NCBI GenBank assembly: GCA_015039465.1
Contig: MU130384.1
Coordinates: forward strand, 22,973-37,463
Reading direction: 5' to 3'
DNA from: Phlegmacium glaucopus
Taxonomy: Eukaryota; Basidiomycota; Agaricomycetes; Agaricales; Cortinariaceae
Length of the DNA: 14,491 bases
Shown here: one piece after another, positions 1 through 8,000 of the stretch
Layout: every line of letters starts with the position of its first letter
Numbering within the stretch: the stretch's first letter is position 1
Notes under the pieces: generated by a model
Told to the model about the DNA's origin: nothing
The model's database searches: none
What the model saw: the letters and a program-made list of their open reading frames with translations, nothing else
Program-made: the position numbers and the translations under genes

Positions 1-249
1 CCTACCAATGACTCCAACCCACCAGATGATCTTCGAACCTGGGAATCCGCGAAGCCCGAGGACTTCAAAGTGGACTACTTCCCGATGCTTTTAGACGGAG
101 ATCCAGAAAAATCTACCCAGGTACGGATGCGTCAAGCGAGCTCGATAACAGAGTCAATGATACATGGACTGGATGGTTCTTCCCTTGGCAAACGCCCTTC
201 CGAGCATGTCGACGGGTCAGAGAGTTCGATGTCAAAGCGGCGCAAGTAG
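1..249 (+). CDS. FunK1-type kinase, copy A, 3' end only (cut by window edge)
   Basis: Frame 1 is open from the first base to TAG at 247-249 and gives the last 82 residues of a FunK1-family protein. It aligns without gaps to the C-terminal ends of copies B, C and D through a shared stretch beginning PTNDSNPP, then TWESA and VDYFPM. The kinase core lies upstream, outside the window, so catalytic competence cannot be judged. This is the only copy whose frame continues past the point where B and D stop early. It ends in a Ser-rich stretch and a basic SKRRK tail, a plausible nuclear-localisation signal and, in my recollection, a common ending for FunK1 proteins. It is therefore the best available reference for the undamaged C terminus. 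The stop is followed at once by the 3' flank shared with the other copies. Confidence 0.82.
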   Translation, partial: PTNDSNPPDDLRTWESAKPEDFKVDYFPMLLDGDPEKSTQVRMRQASSITESMIHGLDGSSLGKRPSEHVDGSESSMSKRRK

Positions 250-1065
250 ATATTTGTTAGCAGTTGTATTTTGTATTCCCCCATTATGTTGTTATCGACC
301 GATTTTTCGCAGCCAATGGATGGATAGATATGTTCACAAATTGTGCTCTGGCGCTCGTTTATAATTATATATCACTCCCATATCTGCATATAAGCCTTCC
401 TCGTCAAAAAGTGTTTGTTTGTGATGCTCGTCATTGATGCACAGGCTATATTGGATACTCTCGCTCCTTCGCCTGGGAGCCGGAACAACATTTCTACATT
501 CTCGTTGTTTGTGTTAATCCACCGTATCTAGATGTCTGAACTTTTTCCTGGGCTCTCTCCGGCCCAGCTCAAAATACATAACAAGCGACATCTGCTTACT
601 TATATGGAGACTGTTTGAATGAGGGATTCAGTAATCCGAAAGCGAAGTAAACTTCGCAGAAAACAACACCGCCAAAATGAGGGTGAGAATTCAAATTTAG
701 CAAACGTTGGTTGGACCACCATGCCAATGATACAGGTTGTATTATCTATAAATAGCCTCGCCAACCTTAATCCAAATCTCAGAAAAATTGCTATTAGATT
801 GATAAAGGCACAGGAGAACATTTCAGTACAATTTGGATCCATTGACAAATTGGAACACGCTTCTCACCAGAATATAGAATTGGGAACCTTGAAAGATGCT
901 AGCCCTAAACGTGTCTGTAGTATATTATATCGGAACAATCAGCCTCCTGAGTGCAGCACCTCATGGAGAGTGCCACGCCAATTGTACATTATACTCAATA
1001 TTTTTCAACCATTCTCGCCTGCTGATGCTCTCCAAAGGTGTGTCCTCTCGGAGTGGACTCGGACA
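247..1065 (+). repeat. FunK1 3'-flank repeat, copy A
   Basis: Non-coding segment beginning at the stop of copy A and recurring after kinase copies B (2695-3425), C (6726-7507) and D (11326-10490, minus strand). Shared landmarks in order: a TAGATATTTGTTAG-like start, a segment around GTCAAAAAGTGTTTG, TGATGCACAGGCT, a CTTATATGGAGACTGTTTGA block, TATAAATAG, a GAATTGGGAAC(C)TTGAAAGATGCTA block and GTGTCCTCTCGGAGTGGACT. Indels between copies are not multiples of three and no frame is conserved, so it is not coding. This copy runs directly into the 5' region of kinase copy B and could supply that gene's promoter. The last part, about 1066-1160, has no clear counterpart in the window. Confidence 0.8.
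747..755 (+). promoter_or_regulatory. TATA-like box TATAAATAG in flank A
   Basis: Perfect TATAAATAG, conserved at the same relative position in all four flank copies and followed each time by GCC(T)CGCCAACCTTA-like sequence. It lies about 465 bp upstream of the first usable ATG of kinase B. It may be B's core promoter, or it may mark a transcript that no longer exists. The motif and its conservation are seen; promoter activity is inferred. Confidence 0.4.
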
Positions 1066-1211
1066 TCTCCCTCAGCAGGCACTGAGGATTCTGACTCAAT
1101 CAAGTACAAACAACCTGAAATGTTCACGTGCTGTGAACCAAGGCAAAGACGCGATCCCCAACTCGCTCGACAGACCCCTATTCTCATAAGTCTGTTACCC
1201 AATCCTTTTCA

Positions 1212-2665
1212 ATGGACGTGCCCAGGGATATGAAGAAAGGGTATGAAAGGATCGCCCTCGAGACAAAGGCTCATTATCTCGTCGGATTGGATCCCCAGAT
1301 GTTCAAACATGGTGACATCCGCCTCTCCTCTGAAGGATTCTTTCGCATGGACCTGACATACGACAAAACGGACGTCCAAGAAACCTTCTTTATTCCACCT
1401 CCGAAATATGCGCGTGCCTCTCTGTTTCCTTTTAATCGTGCCACTAGTCGCTCTCTAGCTTATCCTTATGAAGAGAACGTAAAGAATCGAAATAATCGAA
1501 AGAAGTCTACAATGCCTTTTCTGAAGGACCCAGGGCAAGAGGATTCGCAGCGTACGGCTCGCGAATCAGTTATCTACCAGATCCTGAAAGAGCAGGATGT
1601 CGATCATGTGCCATCTATGCGTTTGGGCGGCGACGTTCCTAGGCTGGAGACGGAAACGCAGGAATGGATCGAGGAGCTCTCTTCAAAATCAAAATACTTG
1701 AAATACAAAATGGTCTGCCATCATTTAATTTTGAATACTGTCGCTCGTGACTTATCAACGTTTACCTGGTGCAAAGTACTGCTATCCTGTATTGCCGATG
1801 CGGTTGAAGGTCTGTGTTTCATCCATTTTTTTGGTTTGCAATTCTAACGATCTCTCTACCAGGCGTTCAACAAGCGTACAAAGCCGGTATATTACACCGC
1901 GATCTCAGCGCCGGCAACATAATGATCGTCAAAGATTCATGGACGTACCGTGAGTTACAATTCATATGTCTAACTTTGTGGTTACTGACAGTGTATATGC
2001 AGGGCACTTGGGCATTTATTTCCGCGCAAATCTTACAGAACGAAGGTTCTACTGTAACACATACGCTATGGGATGATATAGAGTCTGCCTTCTGGGTCTT
2101 CCTCTACGAAGCTCTACTCTATCTGAAACACGGCAAGGACCCCTGTCTTCTCTATGAACAGATGAAGGCCATTTTTTCCCACAGCATTCGCCTCCTCAGT
2201 GGGTCGGTAATCGGCGGTAGCGAAAAGATGAGCGTGTTAACACACTGTCTGATCAATCGAAGTGATTGGGGCGTCGCCCAATTCGAGAACGTTGGTGTCA
2301 ACAAACTCGTGGACCAACTGGGTAAAGTCTTCCTTGAGCGTTATCTTCCGAACAGGGGGACATCTTTCAATTTGGATGATCCTGATGAAACATGGTTCTC
2401 TGACCGTCTCCGGGAGGCGGCCATGAAGATGGAGCCTCTCTCCATCACCCCAACCGCAATAAAGTCGCCTACCAATGACTCCAATCCACCAGAAGATCTT
2501 CAAACCTGGGAATCCGCGAACCCCGATGATTTGGAAGTGGACTACTTCCCGATGCCTTTAGAGGGAGATCCGGAAAAATCTATCCTGGTACAGATGCGTC
2601 AAGGGAGCTCGATAACAGATGAAATGATACATAGACTGGATGGTTCTTGGCAAACGCCTTCCTGA
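1212..2665 (+). pseudogene. FunK1-type kinase, copy B, with DFG-region deletion
   Basis: Exon 1 is 1212-1809. Intron 1 is 1810-1862 (53 bp, GT-AG, branch TTCTAAC). The remaining coding sequence is 1863-2665. Family evidence: an N-terminal ETKAHYLVGLDPQ region, FLKDPGQ (candidate ATP-site Lys), the catalytic loop HRDLSAGN at residues 211-218, GTWAFIS in the activation segment, and HTLWDDIESAFWV in the C-lobe. Compared with C and D, exon 2 is 80 bp shorter: everything between IVKD and the second splice donor is gone, including the DWD motif (DFG equivalent). If intron 2 (1950-2002) is spliced, exon 3 is out of frame. If it is retained, the frame stays open to TGA at 2663-2665, giving 466 residues with a foreign 22-residue insert. 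A 5-bp deletion near 2646 brings the early stop and removes the basic tail. Phosphotransfer activity is unlikely. The first ATG is used because no in-frame ATG lies between it and an upstream stop. The N-lobe is much shorter than I expect for FunK1, as in C and D. Confidence 0.8.
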
Positions 2666-2694
2666 GCATGTCGACGGGTCAAAGAGTACCCAAG

Positions 2695-3425
2695 TAGATA
2701 TTTGTTAGCATAGTTGTATTTTGTATTCCCCCATTATGTTGTCATCGACCAATTTTTCGCACTCAATGGATGGTTAGATATGTTCATAAATCGTGCTCTG
2801 GCCCTCGTTTATATCTATGCATCACTCACATATTTGCCTATAAGCCTCCGTCGTCAAAAAGTGTTTGTAGATGCTCGTCATTGATGCACAGGCTGTCTTG
2901 GATACTTTCACTCTCCTTTTGTTTGTGTTAGTCCCCCGTGTCTATAAGTCTAAACTTTTTCCTGGGGCTTCTGTCAGACTCTCCTTTGGTCCAGCTCAAA
3001 ATAGATAACAAGCGAGATCTGGTTACTTATATGGAGACTGTTTGAATGTGGGATTCAGTAATCTCAGAAAGCGAAATAAACTTCAGCAGGCAGGAAATAA
3101 CGCCGTCTAGCGAACATTGGTGGGACCGTGAATGTTGGGTGACTGAGGAGGTTGTGTATCTATAAATAGCCTCGCCAACCTTAATCCACATCTCAGAAAA
3201 ATTGCTATTAGATAGATAATCGCACAGGAAAGCATTTCAATACAATTTGAATCCATTGGAAAATAGGGATACGCGCTTCCCACCAGAATATAGAATTGGG
3301 AACTTGAAAGATGCTAGCGCTAAATTTGTCTGTATATTATATCGGCACAATTCTCGCTCGCTGACAACTTCCAAATGTGTGTCTTCTCGGAGTGGACTGG
3401 GACAGCAACTAATAGTGATGTCGTG
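2695..3425 (+). repeat. FunK1 3'-flank repeat, copy B
   Basis: Homologous to the flanks after copies A, C and D. It begins at the TAG that would be the undamaged kinase stop (2695-2697) and ends near GCAACTAATAGTGATG. A TATAAATAG box lies at 3161-3169. No open frame is conserved. The sequence continues without a break into the upstream region of nuclease-like gene E. Confidence 0.78.
3161..3169 (+). promoter_or_regulatory. TATA-like box TATAAATAG in flank B
   Basis: Same element and context as in the other three flanks. Here the next gene (E at 4156) has its own closer ATAAATAG element, so this box probably does not drive it. No long ORF starts within 300 bp downstream. Confidence 0.35.
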
Positions 3426-4070
3426 ATGGAGTAGCTGGGAATTTCGGGGAGGATAGCAGGTCTCGTACTTCATGGCCCTCTCCCTGAACCTCGAGCTCGT
3501 CACGGCAATCAAAGTATCTCACAATTCGTCAAGGAGATCCATCCGAGACTTAGTTTTGACTCTAAGGAGAAGATCCCCGCGTTCTGCATGTTCTAGGGTC
3601 CTCATCTTCCGCTTGAAAGGTGGCACAAAGCTTTAGGTCCGATTGATATTGCTCGAAGGGGACCCCCTTCTACCTCCTTTCGTGCAGGAACTTCTGCCCA
3701 GGGAGTAGAAAAATGAAATCCTCACGTTTAACGGCGTGTCCCAGACACATCTCCCTCGACAGATGCCGTAATAATACAATGTACTAACACTCTTTTGAAC
3801 GACCTATTCAAGCAAAAAATAGCCGGACAGTGGGCGTCCAGATCATAAACGCCTTCATTTACGGAGAACTCGGCGGATACCGCAAAAAATGCGCCTTGCA
3901 CACGCTGGCATGTAAGCCATCTGATGATCTCACACCGTGCGTGTGCTTTCACTATCCGTTGGTTCAGGCAATAAATAGTCGGTTTCTTGAATCTTCCTTT
4001 CCTCAAGTCTCACCACCACGAGCGTGCCTACTCACTCACATCTCCAGCGTTCAAACTTCAAATTTCTTGT
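3405..4070 (+). repeat. Upstream segment of nuclease-like gene E, shared with F
   Basis: This region matches the reverse complement of the sequence upstream of gene F (about 10505 down to 9640). Shared landmarks include the GAATTTCGGGG(A)GGATAGCAGGT block, the GGCCCTCTCC block, GTATCTCACAAT, CTTTCGTGCAGGAACTTCTG, AAGCAAAAAATAGC and the ATAAATAGTCGGTTTCTTGA promoter block. The E copy lacks the 67-76 bp tandem duplication present near F and is more diverged than the 10044/13071 pair. I see no supportable gene in it. Confidence 0.7.
3971..3978 (+). promoter_or_regulatory. Core promoter element (ATAAATAG) of nuclease-like gene E
   Basis: ATAAATAG followed by TCGGTTTCTTGAATCTTC is identical upstream of gene F (9716-9725, minus strand) and lies about 180 bp before the E start codon. 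Conservation of this block and spacing in both copies, amid more variable sequence, suggests a TATA-type promoter with a leader of roughly 150 bases. The start site is inferred, not visible. Confidence 0.45.
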
Positions 4071-4079
4071 ATTTTTGAT

Positions 4080-4196
4080 ATGTACGTTGTCCTAGCTCCT
4101 TGCTCTCCGTTGTACTCAAGGAAACTCATCATCAGCATCTGCCCCTACTTCAACCATGAGTGCCGCATATATTTTCCCTTCGAAGGCAGAGTTTGA
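4080..4196 (+). other. Upstream ORF overlapping the start of gene E
   Basis: ATG at 4080 opens a 38-codon frame that ends at 4196, beyond the gene E start codon at 4156 and in a different frame. In F the same upstream ATG (9607) meets a stop after 12 codons (TAC TAA, where E has TAC TCA). In an unspliced leader the E version would be expected to reduce translation of E more than the F version. It is relevant only if the candidate leader intron is not removed. Confidence 0.3.
4082..4135 (+). other. Candidate 54-bp leader intron of gene E
   Basis: GTACGT at 4082 and CATCATCAG ending at 4135 define a 54-bp GT-AG interval, close in size to the 52-56 bp introns elsewhere in the window. Gene F has the same boundaries and length (9605-9552, minus strand). 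A weak branch-like ACTAAA occurs about 17 nt before the acceptor in F (ACTCAA in E). If real, splicing would remove the upstream ATG at 4080. RNA evidence is needed to decide. Confidence 0.3.
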
Positions 4197-4692
4197 AAAG
4201 GTCGCAGCCGCAATTGCTGCTGGCGAGGAAAGCGACGTGAATGGACTCTGGTGTTCCAACATCCTCCAAACCTACTTCACATACAAACCCAGCGCCCCGA
4301 CGTATGTCATGAAACCCGAGGTTACCCACGGCAACAGCAGATATGACATCCTTGTTACTCGCCAAGTCATTACCGGAAATGCGGTTACCTGGCCATGGGT
4401 CCTTATTTACGAAGGCAAGAAGGCGGGAGTGGCCTGGAGTGTTGTCCGTGGCCAGATGTTCAATTATTTTCAAGCTTCGGGACACACGAAACTGTATGGA
4501 ATAGGCGCAGTTGGTCGCAAGTGCATGTTTTGGGAGTGGGATCCGTCTCATGCTGGAAAAGAGTATCAGCTTCAGAAGAACGCTCAGGGCCAGGTAGTAG
4601 CAAAGGATGGTCAATTTCCCGAGTCGGATATAGTCACCAACGATCGCGATGTTGAGGATTACATCAAGTTCATCAAAGCACGCATGGTCTAA
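4156..4692 (+). CDS. PD-(D/E)XK nuclease-like protein, copy E (178 aa)
   Basis: Single-exon gene for a 178-residue soluble protein with no signal peptide or membrane segment. The start sits in a good context (TTCAACCATGAG) that is conserved in copy F. The central part resembles a restriction-endonuclease-like core: RYDILVTR with Asp64, then after about 20 residues a hydrophobic strand leading into YEGKK with Glu86 and Lys88, then a helix with Gln100 and Tyr104 (QMFNYF). This D...ExK...Q..Y arrangement is the PD-(D/E)XK signature; Glu55 could be the additional helix acid. I do not recognise a named family, and the nuclease assignment rests on this motif alone. It is 84% identical to F by eye, with no indels. 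It lies between FunK1 copies B and C, all on the same strand. If active it would cut or bind nucleic acid; it could instead be an inactive fold relative. Confidence 0.72.
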   Translation: MSAAYIFPSKAEFEKVAAAIAAGEESDVNGLWCSNILQTYFTYKPSAPTYVMKPEVTHGNSRYDILVTRQVITGNAVTWPWVLIYEGKKAGVAWSVVRGQMFNYFQASGHTKLYGIGAVGRKCMFWEWDPSHAGKEYQLQKNAQGQVVAKDGQFPESDIVTNDRDVEDYIKFIKARMV

Positions 4693-4932
4693 CTCGTACG
4701 TGTAACCATTCTTCTGAGCGAGCCTGATATTAACCCATCTTACCAAGGTGGCGTCAGATCGAGGGTGCATTAATTTTGTGGAGGCCTATTGTGTACAAGA
4801 ATTTTGCAAATCTCTTGTTCGGTTCCGTTATACAAATTACAAAACGTTTCACGGACAGAACGAGAAGTATAAGTTGGTCAGCCTCTGCGGTCAGTATGAA
4901 AATGGTAACAGGACAGCTCACTTTTGAGGGTT
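4693..4932 (+). repeat. Downstream segment of gene E, shared with F
   Basis: About 240 bp after the E stop matches the reverse complement of 8994-8757 after the F stop. Landmarks: CCATTCTTCTGAGCGA, GCGTCAGATCGAGGGTGCAT, GTCAGCCTCTGCGGTCAGTA and GGACAGCTCAC. Homology stops near 4932/8757, which marks one end of the inverted kinase + nuclease-like duplication. No ORF is conserved. It probably holds the 3' UTR, but I see no clear polyadenylation signal. Confidence 0.7.
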
Positions 4933-4950
4933 TGGGCTTAGCGAATCGAG

Positions 4951-5150
4951 CTGTTGGGGATGGCGTCTTTGGCGCGTCATAAGCGGGTACGCTGGCCTCA
5001 AGGCACGTGACCGTTTGACATTTGCAGGTTGTTTGTGCTTTGATTGCATCAGACCTGCGATCCTTACACCTCTCCAGGCTTGTGGTTCATAGGTCTTCGC
5101 TGGCTGTCTGTTACTCGCTTATGACGCGTCAAAGACGCCACCCCCAACAG
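4951..5150. repeat. 35-bp inverted repeat with 130-bp spacer upstream of kinase C
   Basis: Arms 4951-4985 and 5116-5150 are reverse complements at 33 of 35 positions. The arms begin CTGTTGGGG and contain the GGCGTCTTTG and GCGTCATAAGCG blocks. No clear target-site duplication flanks the pair, so a MITE-like element is possible but not demonstrated. The right arm contains the palindrome TGACGCGTCA (5122-5131) and the ATG at 5121 that probably was the original kinase start. A related single arm precedes kinase D (12938-12960). The interval has no coding frame. Confidence 0.75.
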
Positions 5151-5202
5151 TACCACTCGCCAGACCCTTATTTCTCATAAGTCTGTAACTCAATCCTTCT
5201 CA

Positions 5203-6739
5203 ATGAACGCGACCAGGAATATGAAGAAAGAGTATGAAAGAATCGCCCTGGAGACAAAAGGTCACTATCTCGTCGGATTGGATCCCCAGATATTCAAACC
5301 TGGTGACATCCCCCTGTCCTTTGAAGGATTCTTTCGCGTGGACGTGACAGATGACAAAACGGACGACCAAGAAACCTTCTTTATTCCGCCTCCGAAATAT
5401 GCGCGTGCCTCTCTGTTTCCTTTTAATCGTGCCACTAGTCGCTGTCTAGCTTATGCTTATGAAGAGAACGTAAAAAATCGAAAGAATCGAAAGGAGTCTA
5501 CAATGCGTTTTCTGAAAGATCCATGGCAGGAGGATTCGCAGCGTACAACTCACGAAGCAGTTATCATGCGTTTGGGCGGCATTTCTGGACTGGAGAAGGT
5601 AACACAGGAATGGATCGAGGGGCTCTCTTCGAAACCAGAACGCTTGAAATGCAAAATGGTTTGCCACTGTTTAATTTTGAATACTGTCGCTCGTGACTTA
5701 TCAACATTTACCTGGTGCAAAGTACTGCTATCCTGTATTGCCGATGCGGTTGAAGGTCCGTGTTTCATCCATTTTTTTTGTTCCCAATTCTAACGATCTC
5801 TGTACCAGGCGCTCAACAAGCGTACAAAGCCGGTATATTACACCGCGATCTCAGCGCCGGCAACATAATGATCGTCAAAGATAAAGAGACCCAAGAATGG
5901 AGAGGTATTCTTATCAACTGGGATATGTGCATGCTGTGGAGGAAGCATGGAGGCGAACCACGTTCTGGACGTACCGTGAGTTACGATTCATATGTCTAAT
6001 TTTGTGGTTACTGACAGTGTATATATAGGGCACTTGGGCATTTATTTCCTTGAGAATCCTACAGAACGAAGGTCCTACTGTAAGACATACGCTATGGGAT
6101 GATATAGAGTCTGCCTTCTGGGTCCTCATCTACGAGGCTCTACTCTATCTGAAACATGACAAGCACCCCTGTCCTCTCTATAACAAGATGCAGGCCATCT
6201 TTTCCTATAACAGTCGCCTCCGGGATGGGTCGGTAGTTGGCGGTGAAGGCAAGATGAGCGTGTTGGCACACTGTGGGCATGAGGAAAGTTTTTGGGGCCT
6301 CGCCCAATTCGAGAACATAGGTGTCAACAAACTCCTGGACCAACTGGGCAAAGTCCTCAAGGAGCGTTATCGTAAGGACGGCAAGATATCTACCAATTTG
6401 GATGATCCTGATCAAACGTGGTTCTCTGAGAGTCTCCGGGAGGCGGCCATGAAGATGGAGCCTCTCTCCGTCACTCCAACCGGATTAAAGTCGCCTACCA
6501 ACGACTCCAATCCACAATATGATCTTCGAACCTGGGAATCCGCGAACCCCGATGATTTGAAAGTGGACTACTTCCCGATGCCTTTAGAGGGAGATCCGGA
6601 AAAATCTACCCAGGTACATATGCGTCGGGCGACCTCGATAACAGATGCAATGATACATGGACTGGATGGTTCTTCCCTTGGCAAACACCTTCCTGAGCAT
6701 GTCGACGGGTCAGAGCGTGCGCAAGTAGATATTTGTTAG
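5203..6739 (+). pseudogene. FunK1-type kinase, copy C, with Asn in place of the DFG Asp
   Basis: Exons 5203-5755, 5809-5975 and 6029-6739; introns 5756-5808 and 5976-6028 are both 53 bp GT-AG. Together they give an open 476-residue protein. Domain order: short N-terminal region (GHYLVGLDPQ, 20-29), candidate ATP-site Lys105 in FLKDPW, catalytic loop HRDLSAGN (196-203), INWD (220-223), GTWAFIS (241-247), HTLWDDIESAFW (260-271), then a Pro/Ser/Asp-rich tail. Asn221 stands where the DFG-equivalent Asp is expected; copy D has IDWD. A 14-codon in-frame deletion removes the segment before MRLGG (residue 122), probably part of the N-lobe helix region. A frame-shifting deletion near 6716 replaces the basic tail with AQVDIC and extends the frame to TAG at 6737. 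One extra T near 5170, relative to B and D, separates this ATG from the older in-arm ATG at 5121. It is the most readable copy: either a pseudokinase or an early pseudogene. Confidence 0.8.
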
Positions 6740-7507
6740 CACAATTGTACTTTGTATTCTCCCATTATGTTGTCATCGACCCATTTTTCGCAGTCAACGG
6801 ATGGTTAGATATGCTCATAAATTGTGCTCTGGCCCTCGTTTATATTTATGTCTCACTCACATATCTGCATATAAGCCTTCCTCGTCAAAAAGTGTTTGTA
6901 GATGCTCGTCATTGATGCACAGGCTGTCTTGGATACTCTCACTCTCCTTCGCCTAAGAGTCGGAATAACATTTAAATTCTACATGCTCCTTGTTTGTGTT
7001 AGTCCCTCGTGTCTATAAGTCTAAACTTCTTTTCCTGGGGCTTCTGTCAGACTCTCCTTTGGCCCAGCTCAAAATAGATTACAAGCGAAATCTGCTGACT
7101 TATATGGAGACTGTTTGAATGTAGGATTCAGTCATCTCACAACGTTCAGCAGGCAGAAAATAACACCGACAAAACAAGGGTTCGAATTCAAATCTAGCGA
7201 ACATTGGTTGGACCGTGAATGTTGGGTGAAGGAGGTTGTGTATCTATAAATAGCCTTGCCAACCTTAATCCACATCTCAGAAAAATCGTTATTACATTGA
7301 TAATCGCACAGGAATGCATTTCAATACAATTTGGATCCATTTAAAAATGGGGACACGCTTCCCACCAGAAGAGAATTGGGAACTTGAAAGATGCTACCGC
7401 TAACTTTGTCTGTATATTATTATATCGGCACAATCAATTCTCGCCCGCTGATAATTTCCAAAGGTGTGTCCTCTCGGAGTGGACTGGGAATGCAACTAAT
7501 AGTGGTG
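6726..7507 (+). repeat. FunK1 3'-flank repeat, copy C
   Basis: Same series of landmarks as after copies A, B and D, with a TATAAATAG box at 7245-7253. It begins at TAG 6726-6728, the undamaged kinase stop position, which the C frame now runs through. It ends at GCAACTAATAGTGGTG (7492-7507), after which the expected continuation is inverted. Confidence 0.78.
7245..7253 (+). promoter_or_regulatory. TATA-like box TATAAATAG in flank C
   Basis: Conserved copy of the flank TATA-like element in identical context. No intact gene follows on the plus strand within 1 kb, which argues that conservation here reflects shared ancestry and not use. Confidence 0.3.
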
Positions 7508-7573
7508 TTTCTCCATCTATAACTTCAACGATGACCTCTGTCGTATGAATCAGAATGTTACAATATGCCCATT

Positions 7574-7774
7574 CCTTAATGGCAATCGATTTCAGTCGAA
7601 ACTAAGGTCTCGGATGAAATCTCGTTCACGAATTGTGAGATACCTTGATTGCCGTGACAAAATCAAGGCTGGCCTGTACGGTTCAAGGGAGAGGGCCATA
7701 AAGTATGCCTATTCAATACCTGCTATCCTCCCCGAAATTTCGAGCTACTTCATGACGATATTACTATTGGTTGC
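7574..7774 (-). repeat. Locally inverted piece of the kinase/nuclease intergenic repeat
   Basis: The reverse complement of 7574-7774 aligns with 3405-3567 of the B-E interval (GCAAC(C/T)AATAGT at one end, CTAAGG-like sequence at the other) and includes the GGATAGCAGGT, GGCCCTCTCC and GTATCTCACAATTCGT blocks. Relative to flank C, which precedes it, the piece points the wrong way. A forward GCAACTAATAGT remains at 7492-7503, so the inversion junction lies at this short repeated motif. Confidence 0.65.
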
Positions 7775-7784
7775 TGTTCGAGAA

Positions 7785-8000
7785 GCCACTATTGGAAGTT
7801 CATTCATCCTAGTAGACTGTCATCGGTGGTTCAGTCAACTATCATGAGAGCCCGAGCGTTCAGCACAGCTCGTTCTCTTTGTAATGTTGTTTTCTTGATG
7901 GCCTTGATAGCGGAAGCACATAATGCTTCTCGTGGCCCCGGTATATTGGTGGAAATCACGAAGGCTAACTATTGGCACTCTAGGCCTTGAAGTTTGGGTT
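7785..8000. other. Stretch without a supported gene
   Basis: No match to the other modules in this window. The minus strand has a roughly 43-codon open stretch ending near 7840 (read as ...IPGPREALCASAIK...) that could be a further exon of the candidate gene at 8001-8449 or a remnant of something else. It has no convincing splice partner, so it is not called. Confidence 0.4.

Noticed and set aside
1019..1079. Short hairpin CCTGCTGA...TCAGCAGG near the end of flank A
   Set aside because: Eight-base arms 45 bp apart are expected by chance, and the arms are not kept in the other flanks.
896..1189. 97-codon ORF with a hydrophobic, signal-peptide-like start (MLALNVSVVYYIG)
   Set aside because: The ATG context is conserved in the other flanks, but there the frame ends after about 11-43 codons. 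The downstream part overlaps the kinase 5' region in the wrong frame. Secretion cannot be supported.
619..1233. 204-codon plus-strand ORF through flank A and into the kinase B 5' region
   Set aside because: The equivalent frame is broken by indels and stops in flanks B, C and D, the composition is not protein-like, and it ends in the kinase gene in another frame.
4150..4770. 206-codon minus-strand ORF opposite gene E, and 154 codons opposite gene F (9073-9537)
   Set aside because: These are antisense shadows of a well-conserved coding frame. The protein changes more than the sense protein, and no promoter or intron supports them.
4951..5150. Calling the inverted repeat a defined transposon
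   Set aside because: There is no target-site duplication, no second paired copy in the window and no transposase. It is reported only as an inverted repeat.
7545..7847. 100-codon plus-strand ORF
   Set aside because: It lies across the inverted non-coding repeat segment and its frame is not kept in the other copies of that segment.
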